From positions 186,001 through 250,000 of the forward strand of contig CANMKA010000001.1 of NCBI GenBank assembly GCA_947498355.1: DNA of 64,000 nucleotides. Reading direction: 5' to 3'. This document shows, in pieces, positions 36,857-46,151 of this stretch (position 1 is its first letter; every line of letters starts with the position of its first letter). The notes under the pieces are model-generated. The model did not search any database. It was not told the origin of the DNA and worked only from the letters and a program-made list of their open reading frames with translations. Both the position numbers and the translations under genes were made by a program. The DNA is from an uncultured Paraglaciecola sp. Its GTDB lineage: Bacteria > Pseudomonadota > Gammaproteobacteria > Enterobacterales > Alteromonadaceae.

Positions 36857-37675
36857 GTGACTTACCAGTACATTATTTTTACAGATTTAGACGGGACCTT
36901 ACTCGATCATCATACCTACAGTTTTGCAGCCGCTCTGCCTACTTTGGCCAAGCTAGATAAAAACGGTATCCCAGTGATTGCTAATACCAGCAAAACCTAT
37001 GCTGAGCTGGTTGAACTCCGTCAACAACTGAAGCTCGACATGCCGTTTATTGTCGAGAATGGGGCTGCGGTATACATACCAGAAGGGTTTTACCCTCACC
37101 AACCCAGCGACACAGTAGCTAAAAACGGCTTTTGGGTGAAAGAATTTTCACCGCCTATCAAACATTGGCTTGAACTAATTGACAGCGTAAAAGATGGATT
37201 CGAAGGCGAATTTACGCATTTTTCTGAAATGAGCACTGAACAAATATGTGCAGCAACGGGTTTATCTGAACAAGATGCAAAATTAGCCGCTACCCGCGAA
37301 TACTGTGAACCTGTCCTTTGGACTGGCTCTGAACAATCTAAAACATTATTTACTCAAGCCATCGAAGAACTAGGCGCATCGCCCTTACGCGGCGGTCGCT
37401 TCCTGCATGTTACTGGAGATTGTAACAAAGGCCATGCCCTTGAATGGATGGCTGCTAGTTATCAAAAACATCACCCTGAATATAAATGCCGTTCCATTGC
37501 CCTTGGAGATGGTCATAACGACATAGCAATGCTCGAAAAAGCGGACTTAGCCGTGCGCATATTATCGCCGACTAGCCCTCCACCTCCCCTACAAAGACAA
37601 GAAGGGGTAACAACTAGTACTGGCTATGGGCCAGTAGGTTGGGCAGAATGTATCGAGAAAATTGTATTTAGCTAA
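36857..37675 (+). CDS. HAD phosphatase, glucosyl/mannosyl-3-phosphoglycerate phosphatase
   Basis: The protein has 272 residues from the GTG at 36857, with AAGG just upstream; a TTG at 36833 would lie inside the previous gene. It is a Cof-type HAD phosphatase with motif I FTDLDGTLLD (Asp10 and Asp12), a type IIB cap starting near residue 85 (IVENGAAVYIPEGF), and motif IV GDGHNDIAML. The sequence follows the mannosyl-3-phosphoglycerate phosphatase family. Next to a glucosyl-3-phosphoglycerate-synthase-like gene and a glucosylglycerate-phosphorylase-like gene, the glucosyl substrate is more likely. Confidence 0.82.
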   Translation: MTYQYIIFTDLDGTLLDHHTYSFAAALPTLAKLDKNGIPVIANTSKTYAELVELRQQLKLDMPFIVENGAAVYIPEGFYPHQPSDTVAKNGFWVKEFSPPIKHWLELIDSVKDGFEGEFTHFSEMSTEQICAATGLSEQDAKLAATREYCEPVLWTGSEQSKTLFTQAIEELGASPLRGGRFLHVTGDCNKGHALEWMAASYQKHHPEYKCRSIALGDGHNDIAMLEKADLAVRILSPTSPPPPLQRQEGVTTSTGYGPVGWAECIEKIVFS

Positions 37676-37706
37676 CCGAACAAAATTTAATAATACTGGA
37701 GCTTAC

Positions 37707-38933
37707 ATGGCTGATTTTTACCAAAATGGAATCGTAACTACCCTGCATAATCTGGCAGATCGCCCGATTGAAGACTTAGAAAAGGAACTTATTGAGTTTT
37801 CAGAAAAACGTCCTATGGCGCTTATTCTTCCCTCTTTATTTTCCGAGCTTGAGGGCGAAGCATTACCTAACATTATTGACCATATTTGTGACGTCCCTTA
37901 CCTGAACCAAATTGTGATTGGCCTAGATAGAGCCAATTTAGAGCAATACAAACACGCTTTAGGCTTCTTTGAAAAATTACCTCAAAATCACCGTATTTTG
38001 TGGAATGACGGTCCGCGTTTAAAAGCAATTGATGCAAAATTAGAAGCACTGGGTTTAGCACCAAAAGAACTCGGTAAAGGCCGTAACGTCTGGTATTGCA
38101 TGGGCTACATACTGGCCACAGGCAAAGCTGAATCTGTGGCACTGCACGACTGCGATATTCTGACCTATGATCGTGGGCTTCTAGCTAGATTAATCTATCC
38201 AGTTGCTAATCCTCAATTCAACTATGAATTTTGTAAGGGCTATTACGCCCGAGTCGCACACGGCAAAATAAACGGCAGAGTGTCGCGTTTACTCGTTACA
38301 CCGCTTATCCGAGCATTTGAAAAACTGGTCGGCCAGAATGAATACTTAGATTACATGGATAGCTTCAGATACCCCCTTGCTGGTGAGTTCTCATTTAGAC
38401 GAGATGTGCTCAACGATATTCGTATTCCAAGCGACTGGGGGCTAGAAGTCGGTGTGTTGTCAGAAATGCAGCGTAACTATTCGTATAACCGTTTGTGCCA
38501 AGCTGATATTGCAAAAACCTATGACCATAAGCACCAAGATTTGTCTGCTGACAACGATCAAGGCGGATTATCCAAAATGTCTATCGACATTACAAAGTCT
38601 GTGATCCGTAAACTGGCCACCCAAGGCAATAGTTTTAGTATGGAAGACTTCCGCTCACTCAAAGCTACTTACTTCAGAATTGCCCTAGATTTTGTCGAAA
38701 TGTACAAAAACGATGCCACTATGAATGGTCTACAACTTGACATTCACAGCGAAGAGAAAGCCGTCGAATTGTTTGCAAGTAACATAATGAAAGCGGGTGA
38801 AAGCTTCTTAGAGAACCCAATGGAAACACCATTTATTCCAAGTTGGAACCGAGTGATCAGCGCAGTGCCCGACGTCTTAGAGCAAATAAAAGAAGCAGTC
38901 GAGGCCGATTTCGAAGAATTTAAACAAAGTTAA
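37707..38933 (+). CDS. Glucosyl-3-phosphoglycerate synthase-like glycosyltransferase
   Basis: The protein has 408 residues from the ATG at 37707, which has GGAG upstream; an earlier in-frame TTG would add 15 residues overlapping the phosphatase gene. It is a GT-A-fold glycosyltransferase with the metal-binding DxD as Asp148-Cys-Asp150 in [11 protein letters not shown], then a C-terminal helical part including [10 protein letters not shown]. It resembles GpgS/MpgS-like enzymes (GT81 or GT78), which join a nucleotide-sugar glucose to 3-phosphoglycerate. The product would be dephosphorylated by the preceding gene. It is the third gene of the operon, 8 nt before the phosphorylase gene. Confidence 0.82.
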   Translation: MADFYQNGIVTTLHNLADRPIEDLEKELIEFSEKRPMALILPSLFSELEGEALPNIIDHICDVPYLNQIVIGLDRANLEQYKHALGFFEKLPQNHRILWNDGPRLKAIDAKLEALGLAPKELGKGRNVWYCMGYILATGKAESVALHDCDILTYDRGLLARLIYPVANPQFNYEFCKGYYARVAHGKINGRVSRLLVTPLIRAFEKLVGQNEYLDYMDSFRYPLAGEFSFRRDVLNDIRIPSDWGLEVGVLSEMQRNYSYNRLCQADIAKTYDHKHQDLSADNDQGGLSKMSIDITKSVIRKLATQGNSFSMEDFRSLKATYFRIALDFVEMYKNDATMNGLQLDIHSEEKAVELFASNIMKAGESFLENPMETPFIPSWNRVISAVPDVLEQIKEAVEADFEEFKQS

Positions 38934-38941
38934 GGGGAACT

Positions 38942-40696
38942 ATGCTATCCATATTTGACCAGTTAACCGAGCGCGTCGATCATCACCTTAACGTGATTTA
39001 TCAAGATGTTGAGCTTGATTGCTCCATTGAAGCGCTACGAGATCGCTTATTAGCCACTATGCGCATTGATGATGTAAAAAATATCATTGTGCCCAAACAA
39101 CACCATAATAATTGGGATCAAAAAGACGTGATCTTGATTACTTATGGTGACAGTGTTGAAGCTGCTGGTGAAAAGCCCTTACGCACCTTACATACTTTTT
39201 TGTCTACCTATTGTTCAGACACAATTAACAGCGTGCACATTCTACCCTTTTTCCCCTACAGCTCGGATGACGGTTTTTCCGTCATCGACTACAGCAGTGT
39301 CAACGAGTCGCTGGGGGGATGGGATGACATAGAAGCTATTACCCAAGACTATCGCTTTATGTCTGATGTGGTAATTAACCACTGCTCATCACGCAGTGCT
39401 TGGTTCACTAACTTCATCAAGGGTGAAGGCCCTGGGCATGACTTCTTCTATACCGCTTTACCGACAGAAGATTTATCTAAAGTTGTAAGACCTAGAACGT
39501 CTGAGTTGCTGCGCTTTACCGAAACTGAATACGGCGAGAAGCATGTTTGGTGTACCTTTAGTCATGACCAAGTCGATTTTGATTTTTCGAATCCCAATGT
39601 GCTCGATACCTTCGTCTCAATCATTAGGCAATACTTAGACTCTGGGATCCGTATTTTCAGGCTAGATGCCGTCGCGTTTTTATGGAAAAAAATCGGTACC
39701 GATTGCATCAACTTGGAACAGACACACGAAGCCGTGCGACTCCTTAGAACCTTAGTCGAGCATGCCGTTGAAAAAGCAGTGATTATTACCGAAACCAACA
39801 TTCCAAACCGTCAAAACCTAACCTATTTTGGCAATGCGAATGAAGCTCACGGAATATATAATTTCTCGTTACCCCCGCTACTGGTCAATTCATTAGTGAC
39901 AGGTTCGTGCAAGCATTTAAAGTCATGGCTGTGCAGTATGCCTCCGGCTCAAAATGGGACGTTTTTCTTCAACTTTATCGCATCACACGATGGCATAGGG
40001 CTTAGGCCTGCTGAAGGTTTATTAGACGATAAAGAGCTGACAAACTTAGTCAATACCATGCAAAACTTTGGTGGTAGGATTTCCTGGCGTCAATCCGAAA
40101 ATGGCGAGCAAAAAGCCTATGAAATCAACATTGCACTATTTGATGCCTTGCAAGGCACCACGAAAGGAACAGATAAGTGGGGCTTAGAAAGGTTTATTTG
40201 TGCCCACGCGGTAATGTTTGGCCTTGAAGGTATCCCAGGTTTGTACATCCACAGTTTGTTAGGTACGGGCAATGACTACGAAAGAGTAAAAAATACGAGT
40301 CATAATCGCTCTATCAATCGCCATAAATGGGATTTTGAAGCCCTCGAAGGTCTGCTTAAGGACGAATCAAGTCAACAAGCAAAAGTTTACAAACGTATGA
40401 CTGAACTATTGAGCATACGTAAAAAGCAACCTGCATTTCATCCAAACGCCACGCAGTTTACTCTGCAGCTGGGCGATAAAATATTTGGATTCTGGCGACA
40501 AAGCTTAATGCGTAACCAAAGCATATTTTGTGTTTACAATATGTCTGACGAACCACAAATGCTTAGATTAGTCGACTTAAATCTTATTGGCACAGATGAG
40601 TGGCTAGATTTAATCAGTAACGAAAAGATCGCACTAGAAGACTTAGAGTACGAATTGCGTCCTTATCAAAGTCTTTGGATCACCAACGCTTATTAG
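38942..40696 (+). CDS. GH13_18 sugar phosphorylase, probable glucosylglycerate phosphorylase
   Basis: This 584-residue enzyme of the sucrose-phosphorylase family (GH13 subfamily 18) has its nucleophile at Asp242 in [13 protein letters not shown], its acid/base at Glu284 in IITETNIP, and the transition-state Asp350 in [26 protein letters not shown] is characteristic. It phosphorolyses an alpha-glucoside to glucose-1-phosphate. With glycerate kinase, phosphatase and synthase beside it, 2-O-alpha-glucosylglycerate is the likely substrate; E. coli YcjM and Meiothermus homologues have that activity. Sucrose remains an alternative. Ribosome site AAGGGG; last gene of the operon, with a terminator 25 nt on. 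Confidence 0.85.
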   Translation: MLSIFDQLTERVDHHLNVIYQDVELDCSIEALRDRLLATMRIDDVKNIIVPKQHHNNWDQKDVILITYGDSVEAAGEKPLRTLHTFLSTYCSDTINSVHILPFFPYSSDDGFSVIDYSSVNESLGGWDDIEAITQDYRFMSDVVINHCSSRSAWFTNFIKGEGPGHDFFYTALPTEDLSKVVRPRTSELLRFTETEYGEKHVWCTFSHDQVDFDFSNPNVLDTFVSIIRQYLDSGIRIFRLDAVAFLWKKIGTDCINLEQTHEAVRLLRTLVEHAVEKAVIITETNIPNRQNLTYFGNANEAHGIYNFSLPPLLVNSLVTGSCKHLKSWLCSMPPAQNGTFFFNFIASHDGIGLRPAEGLLDDKELTNLVNTMQNFGGRISWRQSENGEQKAYEINIALFDALQGTTKGTDKWGLERFICAHAVMFGLEGIPGLYIHSLLGTGNDYERVKNTSHNRSINRHKWDFEALEGLLKDESSQQAKVYKRMTELLSIRKKQPAFHPNATQFTLQLGDKIFGFWRQSLMRNQSIFCVYNMSDEPQMLRLVDLNLIGTDEWLDLISNEKIALEDLEYELRPYQSLWITNAY

Positions 40697-41205
40697 TAGC
40701 TAGGTTGATGTGTCCATACTAATAGCCCTCTTTAGAGGGCTATTTTATGCATAAATACTCAAAATCTGGCTTGTTTTGTCGACAAGCTATGCAAACCAAT
40801 CGAAATATGCACAGCCGTGCTGCTCAGTCTAATACTCATAAGTGTAACTATCATATTCAGCCCTCGTCAGAAATGTATTTGACATCAGATACACATATAA
40901 CCAAATGATTTTATTGTGTTTTTTAATTTTGCCATAAGCTAGTGTCTGCTAAATGCATCTAAAATCAGAGAATACTATACTTTAGACTTAACAAACCTCT
41001 CCAATTTCAAAGTAAGTCATTGTTGTAAGTAAGTTTTTTTTAGTTGGCATCTAATTTGATATAGCCATAGGTAGAGCTGATAGACAACAACGTAATCGAG
41101 TGTCAGCCAAACCCTACTGCTAACAGTAGACCGACAATCCGACAGTAGACTGAGCCTTACTTATTGCCAGTCATCTCTCGTAACTATTAAATTAGGTAAA
41201 ACAAA
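40697..41205. other. 509-bp intergenic region
   Basis: It starts with the operon terminator (separate entry). The rest is AT-rich and holds no gene that I can support. CTACTG-CTAA-CAGTAG (about 41111-41126) forms a small hairpin, followed by an ACCGACA/TCCGACA pair near 41130-41140, in the leader of the EF-hand gene. Confidence 0.4.
40721..40747 (+). terminator. Terminator of the glucosylglycerate operon
   Basis: AATAGCCCTCT (40721-40731) pairs with AGAGGGCTATT (40735-40745) around a 3-nt loop, followed by TTTTA. It is 25 nt after the phosphorylase stop. Confidence 0.85.
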
Positions 41206-41451
41206 ATGAAGAAATTACTCGTACCCTTAATGTTAGTCGCTACTCCTTTCGTCACTCTGGCTGAGGCCACCACAGACTTCCATCCCCTTGATGCCAATCA
41301 AGATGGCTTTATCAGTCTAGAAGAAGCCAAAACGGACAGTGCCTTAAGCGAAAAATTCTTTTTACTGGATTTTAACGGCGATGGCTTATTGTCAACAGAA
41401 GAGCTAGCCGCCAGCGATACCATTCAACCCGAAGAGGAAAGTGAAGAATAA
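41206..41451 (+). CDS. Exported EF-hand calcium-binding protein
   Basis: This 81-residue protein has a Sec signal peptide (about 1-20, ending TLAEA) and two EF-hand loops: DANQDGFISLEE and DFNGDGLLSTEE. Both have Asp at positions 1, 3 (Asn in loop two) and 5 and Glu at 12, so both should bind calcium. The acidic tail EEESEE ends the protein. It is probably a periplasmic or secreted calcium buffer or sensor. It lies 144 nt upstream of the GG-leader peptide gene in the same direction, without a clear terminator between them, so a link is possible. Confidence 0.85.
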   Translation: MKKLLVPLMLVATPFVTLAEATTDFHPLDANQDGFISLEEAKTDSALSEKFFLLDFNGDGLLSTEELAASDTIQPEEESEE

Positions 41452-41513
41452 TCGGGCGGTATTTAATTTTCTTTAATAAAGCGGGATACTTTTGTGATAG
41501 TGCTCACGTACCC

Positions 41514-41540
41514 TGCACCGGCTTGTTAAATATGCACCGG
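41514..41540. promoter_or_regulatory. Direct repeat TGCACCGG upstream of the GG-leader peptide gene
   Basis: Two identical 8-mers (41514-41521 and 41533-41540), offset by 19 nt, lie 55-80 nt before the peptide start. Spacing near two helical turns would suit a regulator binding on one face of the DNA. Confidence 0.3.
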
Positions 41541-41595
41541 ATTGCAAAGTAATAAGTATCCCTACTAAAATAATACTTAAATTTGGAGTATCAAA

Positions 41596-41922
41596 ATGAT
41601 TCGTGAAATCATGAAAAAAGAAGAACTAGAACAAGTATCTGGCGGCACGGTAAATGTAGCAAGCGTTTTTGCCTCTTTGTCTAACCGTTCAGGTTCTACA
41701 AGCTCAAGCGTTTCTAGTAATACCTCGGGGACGGGTAGCGTAAGCTCAAGATTCTCATCTTTTGCAAACCGCCCTCGTCGCACTTCAACTGGCTCAAGCT
41801 CTACGTCTTCATTTAGTCGTACCAGCTCGTCTACAGTGAGCAGCGCACGAGTTAGCTCCTCAAGCACAGGTGTGTCTTCCATATCTCTAGTAGGTAATGC
41901 AACAGGTAGTGCGGGTAACTAA
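41596..41922 (+). CDS. Ser/Thr-rich peptide with a bacteriocin-type double-glycine leader
   Basis: This 108-residue precursor has a 17-residue leader ending KKEELEQVSGG, which fits the double-glycine consensus (Leu at -7, Val at -4, Gly-Gly at -2/-1) cut by C39 peptidase-containing ABC exporters. The predicted 91-residue core has 36 Ser and 11 Thr (about half), 7 Arg, no Lys, Asp, Glu or Cys, and ends GNATGSAGN. The lack of Cys rules out lanthionine or disulfide types; a Ser-rich tail recalls class II microcins. GGAG lies before the ATG and an intrinsic terminator follows, so it is a real single-gene unit. No exporter, immunity or modification gene is adjacent. A TonB-dependent receptor gene is next. 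Antibacterial or adhesin roles are both speculative. Confidence 0.72.
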   Translation: MIREIMKKEELEQVSGGTVNVASVFASLSNRSGSTSSSVSSNTSGTGSVSSRFSSFANRPRRTSTGSSSTSSFSRTSSSTVSSARVSSSSTGVSSISLVGNATGSAGN

Positions 41923-42357
41923 TCACCCTACTTACCTAGTGCAACTATAAAGGTCGATTTAATCGGCCTTTTTTGATCTAAGCCTTTTTATAGCCTCTTG
42001 GTTAGCAGCCATTCTTCGACAAGATATTTCAAGCTCGTTAATACTCAGTAATAGCACAGAGGAACCCTAGCTACCTTCCTCAACATACGTCTTTCGGCTA
42101 TTTTCCTAAACCCGTTGCTTTGTAATCAATAAAATCTTGGTGCATTTCGCTCCCAACAATAGCGCATCCGTTTTTATCAGATACCTGACAGAGTAAAATT
42201 TCACCCGTGTAAATTATTTGTTAGCTGAAAATAAACCATGAAAATTCAGCGAGTTAAAACAAAAATCAAATACCTGTCCAAATGGTCTAGAATTTGGCAT
42301 CTATCATGCTTTGGGGATATCAACACCTATCACAATTGCATACCGGGGAAGACAAAA
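41923..42357. other. 435-bp intergenic region before the TonB receptor gene
   Basis: It contains the peptide-gene terminator and then about 380 bp with no supported gene. The reading frame of the receptor stays open back to 42238, but that part lacks signal-peptide character. No Fur box seen. Confidence 0.4.
41950..41975 (+). terminator. Terminator of the GG-leader peptide gene
   Basis: AAGGTCGAT pairs with ATCGGCCTT (one G-T pair) around a 3-nt loop, followed by six T residues, 28 nt after the stop. Confidence 0.85.
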
Positions 42358-44766
42358 ATGAAACACACACTATTTAAAATTACACCTATCGCTGCGGCTT
42401 TGGGAATAAGTTTTACATTCGCCCTCCCCTCTATGGCACAGACACAAGGAAGTGACACGAAAGGCAAAACGGAAGACATAGAGAAAATTGAAGTTGTTGG
42501 CTCATTAGGGAGTTTGCCAGGCCAAGACGTGGAAGCGGTTTTTGGTTTTGGAAAATCAATTTTAGAAACACCCCGTTCAGCATCGACTATTAGTGACGAA
42601 CAATTAGAAAGATTTAGCGTAAGTGACTTAGACGATTTAGTCGCATTTGCACCGGGTACTTTTACCCAATCATTCTTTGGCGTGGCTGGTTCACTTGATG
42701 TGCGTGGCACACCCGGTGAAACCTACTTTAGGGGCGTAAGGCGACTAGACAATCCTGGTAACTACCCTACGCCAATAGGGGCAGCGAGCCGTATTGACAT
42801 AGTACGCGGGCCCGCCTCACCTATTTATGGTCCATCAAAAATTGGCGGTTACCTGAATTTCAACCCTAAATCTGCCCGCGCAAGTGGTGGCCAGTATTTA
42901 GAAGAAAACGAAGGGAAATTTTCATATACCACAGGAAGCTGGGATAAAAGTATCTTAACTGCTGAATTAGGCGGACCCGGCAAAATTGCTGGAAAAGACA
43001 TGGGCTTTTATGTCTATGCCGAAGTCGAAAACTCTGGCAGTTACTATGACAACTCAGAAACCGACCAAACCATACTGCAAGCGTCGTTTAACGTAGACAT
43101 CACAGACGATTTAAGAATTGAATTTGGGGGCATGTATCACGACTTCGATGGTAACCAAGTCGCTGGTTGGAATAGACTGACTCAAGACTTAATCGATACC
43201 GGAACGTATATTACAGGCACAGCAAGGCCCTTGGATACAAACGGCGACGGCTCTATTTCTCATCAAGAGTACAATGCTGTTAACTTAGCTGGAGAGAGCA
43301 ACTTTTATGCTGTTCCGTCAACTTTTACCGATGACGAAGCTACCTTTGAAATGGGCCTAGACAACCCAGGAACCACTATTTTAGCTGGTAACCAAACCTT
43401 AGTCGCGCCCGATGATGTCCTCACTAATGTTGTTGAAACGCTGTATTTCGACATTATTTACTATACAGACAGTGGTTGGGAAATTAAAAATCAAATGTTC
43501 TATGAAGCCTACGACAACTTAAATGAAAATGCGTATGGCTTCTCGCAATTCCATGACAGTTCGGTATTTGAAAACAAGCTGATCTTCGCTACAGAATACG
43601 AAACCAATGATTTACTCGCTCAGGTTCAAATCTCTCCTTCTATTCGTCATACCGAATTTTTACATGGTGACGACTTTACTAACGAATACTTTAATCGTAG
43701 AGACCTTACAGGTCCGTCAACCGCTTTAGATAGAAGGCTGTTGGCCACCAGAATAGGCAGAGACTTCGACAACTATGACGATGGCCACTATACCAACTAC
43801 GGCATAGCTGCGTTAACAGATTTGACTTGGGAAATGGGGTTAAACCTTGTTCTTGGCCTTCGCTATGATTCAATCGATGTTAAGACCACTAGCCGTGGTG
43901 ACCTTCTGTTAACTCAGGCTGATATTGTTACGGCTGAAGACACCTTAGAGGGCGTCTCTTGGAATACCAGTATTTCGTTTAAAACAGACATTGGGCTTAT
44001 CCCCTATGTTACGGCTGCAGAGCAAGCGACCTTAGTTGCCGGCCAAGGTGCCGAGATAGGTGTAGATCAGTTGGGAGATGGAGCGTTTGATACTTCAGAA
44101 TTGTTTGAATATGGGGTAAAAGGTTCCTTCTTGGACGATAGCTTGTATTTTGCATTATCAATTTATGATCAAGAGCGCACTGACTTTAGCGCCCAAGCAA
44201 TAGTCACCAACTCCACCACCGAGAACAAAGGTACCGAATTTGAACTTAGGTGGGTTGTTAACGATAGGCTCGTAGTTGGCTTAGGGTACACCAATACCAA
44301 AGTTTACAACTTAACGGCATTAGAAAATGGCTCGCAATTTGGATTTTTGGGAATAGAAGACCTAACGTCCTTAACCGATCCATCGCTTGTGTTGGGCGGT
44401 AACCCTGTTGGTTTAACCCTCATAGCCCCAGGGGATAGAGAAGCGGCGCGCAAAGCTGGTATTCCAGAAAATATCTATACTCTAAACGCCACTTACGACT
44501 TCCAAAACGGCTATACAGTCAATACCAGTCTCGTTAGAGCAGACGAAACCTTCTCTAGCTTTTCTCAAACTGTTGAATTACCCGCATTTACCTTGGTCAA
44601 TGCCGGTGTGTCGTATACGACAGATGAATGGTCGGCAAGTCTAAATATCAAAAACTTAACGGATGAAAGGTACTTTAGAGCAAACTTCCCAGATTTGTTT
44701 GGGGCGCAGATAGTATTGCCTGAACTACCCAGACACTTCCAAGCTAAGGTTAGTTATAACTTCTAA
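42358..44766 (+). CDS. TonB-dependent outer-membrane receptor
   Basis: The protein has 802 residues from the ATG at 42358, preceded by GGGGAAG; the frame is open 40 codons further but without a signal. A signal peptide ends PSMA, a TonB-box-like EKIEVVGS follows near residue 37, then a plug domain (DLVAFAPGTFTQ, IDIVRGPASPIYGP), then a 22-strand barrel ending with an aromatic (KVSYNF). The plug with PASPIYG resembles siderophore-type receptors. An EF-hand-like DTNGDGSISHQEY loop in an extracellular segment suggests calcium binding. Ligand unknown. It follows the GG-leader peptide gene but is separated from it by a terminator. Confidence 0.9.
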   Translation: MKHTLFKITPIAAALGISFTFALPSMAQTQGSDTKGKTEDIEKIEVVGSLGSLPGQDVEAVFGFGKSILETPRSASTISDEQLERFSVSDLDDLVAFAPGTFTQSFFGVAGSLDVRGTPGETYFRGVRRLDNPGNYPTPIGAASRIDIVRGPASPIYGPSKIGGYLNFNPKSARASGGQYLEENEGKFSYTTGSWDKSILTAELGGPGKIAGKDMGFYVYAEVENSGSYYDNSETDQTILQASFNVDITDDLRIEFGGMYHDFDGNQVAGWNRLTQDLIDTGTYITGTARPLDTNGDGSISHQEYNAVNLAGESNFYAVPSTFTDDEATFEMGLDNPGTTILAGNQTLVAPDDVLTNVVETLYFDIIYYTDSGWEIKNQMFYEAYDNLNENAYGFSQFHDSSVFENKLIFATEYETNDLLAQVQISPSIRHTEFLHGDDFTNEYFNRRDLTGPSTALDRRLLATRIGRDFDNYDDGHYTNYGIAALTDLTWEMGLNLVLGLRYDSIDVKTTSRGDLLLTQADIVTAEDTLEGVSWNTSISFKTDIGLIPYVTAAEQATLVAGQGAEIGVDQLGDGAFDTSELFEYGVKGSFLDDSLYFALSIYDQERTDFSAQAIVTNSTTENKGTEFELRWVVNDRLVVGLGYTNTKVYNLTALENGSQFGFLGIEDLTSLTDPSLVLGGNPVGLTLIAPGDREAARKAGIPENIYTLNATYDFQNGYTVNTSLVRADETFSSFSQTVELPAFTLVNAGVSYTTDEWSASLNIKNLTDERYFRANFPDLFGAQIVLPELPRHFQAKVSYNF

Positions 44767-44787
44767 GCCTATCTGGATAGACGTGCA

Positions 44788-44826
44788 AAAAAGATAAACA
44801 CGCATTCTGTGTTTATCTTTTTTTGT
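44788..44826 (+). terminator. Terminator of the TonB receptor gene
   Basis: AAAAAAGATAAACAC pairs perfectly with GTGTTTATCTTTTTT across a 7-nt loop and ends in a T-run. The symmetric A/T flanks would let it work in both directions. Confidence 0.88.
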
Positions 44827-44929
44827 AATTGCGACTTGATAGCCACATCCTTTGATTGACTTGAGCTTAGGTTTAAGACAGACTATTTAGACGGCTAAAC
44901 GTCTAAAACAACCTTCTCAAGGCTCTTAC

Positions 44930-45901
44930 ATGCAATCTGAACTTCGTACCCGCTACAATAATCACTTACGTGGTGTCTATTTTATTGGCACTACGCCTCC
45001 CAAGAGTGACACCCCTGAAGCTAAAGTCGAAAACATAGCTGAGAAACTGTTAGAGCGCGTAAACGATATCGATTTTGATGGCCTAATTGTTTACGATATT
45101 CAAGATGAAGGTTCGCGTATCAGTCGCCCTCGCCCTTTCCCGTTTAAATCTACGCACGATCCTAGGTGGTATTCATCGATTTTAAACAAAAAATCAACTC
45201 GCCCTGTGATTACCTATAAAAGCGTCATCCAGTCTAATAAACAAGCGTTTATTGATTGGGCAGATGAAGCATGGCAAAAATACGGCGTAAAGGACTTGGT
45301 TCTTGTGGGAAGTCCTTCAAAAGATATCAAAGCGTCGTTACCGTTAAAAGAAGCCTACGCAGCCCTAAACGAAAGCCAACATCCCTTTTTTGTGGGTGGC
45401 GTAACAATCGCAGAGCGCCATGCTAAAAAAGGCGATGAGCATCAACGTTTAATCGAAAAGTTTAGACAAGGTTGTAACTTCTTTATTTCCCAAGCTATTT
45501 ATAACCCTCAAGCGACCATTGATTTGCTTACTCGGTATGCGATTGAGTGTCAAAAACTAAATATTAAGCCGCAGCGGATCATCTTGACCTTCTCGCCTTG
45601 TGGTAGTGAAAAAACCTTAGAATTTATTGACTGGCTGGGAGTGAGTGTTCCAGAAGCCACGAGTTTGCGCATACTCAATGCTAAATCTCCCCTTTACGAA
45701 TCAATCAGAATTTGCAGCAACAGTTTGCAGCAAATTCTCGATGCGGTCGTACCTTACGAGCTACCTCTGGGCCTCAACATTGAAAGCCTAACCAACCGCA
45801 AAGAAGAGATTGACGGCTCTATCTTGTTGTACAAGTTACTTCGCTCAAAAATGGACTTCTACTTGGCCAAGCAAGAATTGCGACAATTAACTGAGAGTTA
45901 A
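44930..45901 (+). CDS. Methylenetetrahydrofolate-reductase-like protein
   Basis: This 323-residue protein reads as a TIM-barrel flavoprotein of the MTHFR superfamily: GLIVYDIQDEGSR early, FVGGVTIAERHAKKGDEHQRLIEK, and FFISQAIYNPQATIDLL, where MetF has the FFISQ-type motif. It differs strongly from MetF over the remaining length, so it is not the standard enzyme of methionine synthesis. It could be an auxiliary folate or one-carbon flavoprotein of unknown substrate. It is monocistronic; a 12-bp hairpin with one wobble (45921-45947) follows without a T-tract. Confidence 0.7.
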   Translation: MQSELRTRYNNHLRGVYFIGTTPPKSDTPEAKVENIAEKLLERVNDIDFDGLIVYDIQDEGSRISRPRPFPFKSTHDPRWYSSILNKKSTRPVITYKSVIQSNKQAFIDWADEAWQKYGVKDLVLVGSPSKDIKASLPLKEAYAALNESQHPFFVGGVTIAERHAKKGDEHQRLIEKFRQGCNFFISQAIYNPQATIDLLTRYAIECQKLNIKPQRIILTFSPCGSEKTLEFIDWLGVSVPEATSLRILNAKSPLYESIRICSNSLQQILDAVVPYELPLGLNIESLTNRKEEIDGSILLYKLLRSKMDFYLAKQELRQLTES

Positions 45902-45920
45902 TCCTGCAACCTTAAGCGGA

Positions 45921-45947
45921 AATTGAGTCTGTCATAGACAGGCTCAA
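45921..45947 (+). terminator. Hairpin after the MTHFR-like gene
   Basis: ATTGAGTCTGTC pairs with GACAGGCTCAAT (one T-G pair), loop ATA. No T-run follows, so it may protect the 3' end rather than terminate strictly. Confidence 0.45.
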
Positions 45948-46151
45948 TGGAATAATCAACATAAGCTAGTATAAGTTAGTTATGAGCCCAACCTACATAC
46001 TTGTCTCGCACCTTAATTCAGACGACTTGCTGCTTGTTGAGTAATGTTCACTGGGCTATGTGCCCAAAACCCACAAAAATAACGTGCTAATTGTCTCTAA
46101 ATCCCTACAATGCTGATTATTAATGGGTTTTGAGTAAGTTTACTGTTCTTC

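Noticed and set aside
41577..41882. Minus-strand frame of 101 residues across the Ser-rich peptide gene
   Set aside because: It mirrors the skewed Ser codons of the plus-strand gene, which has the ribosome site, leader motif and terminator. The minus frame has neither a start context nor a recognisable domain.
42238..42357. Longer start for the TonB receptor
   Set aside because: The extra 40 residues are basic and lack a signal peptide. The ATG at 42358 has GGGGAAG and a proper signal sequence.
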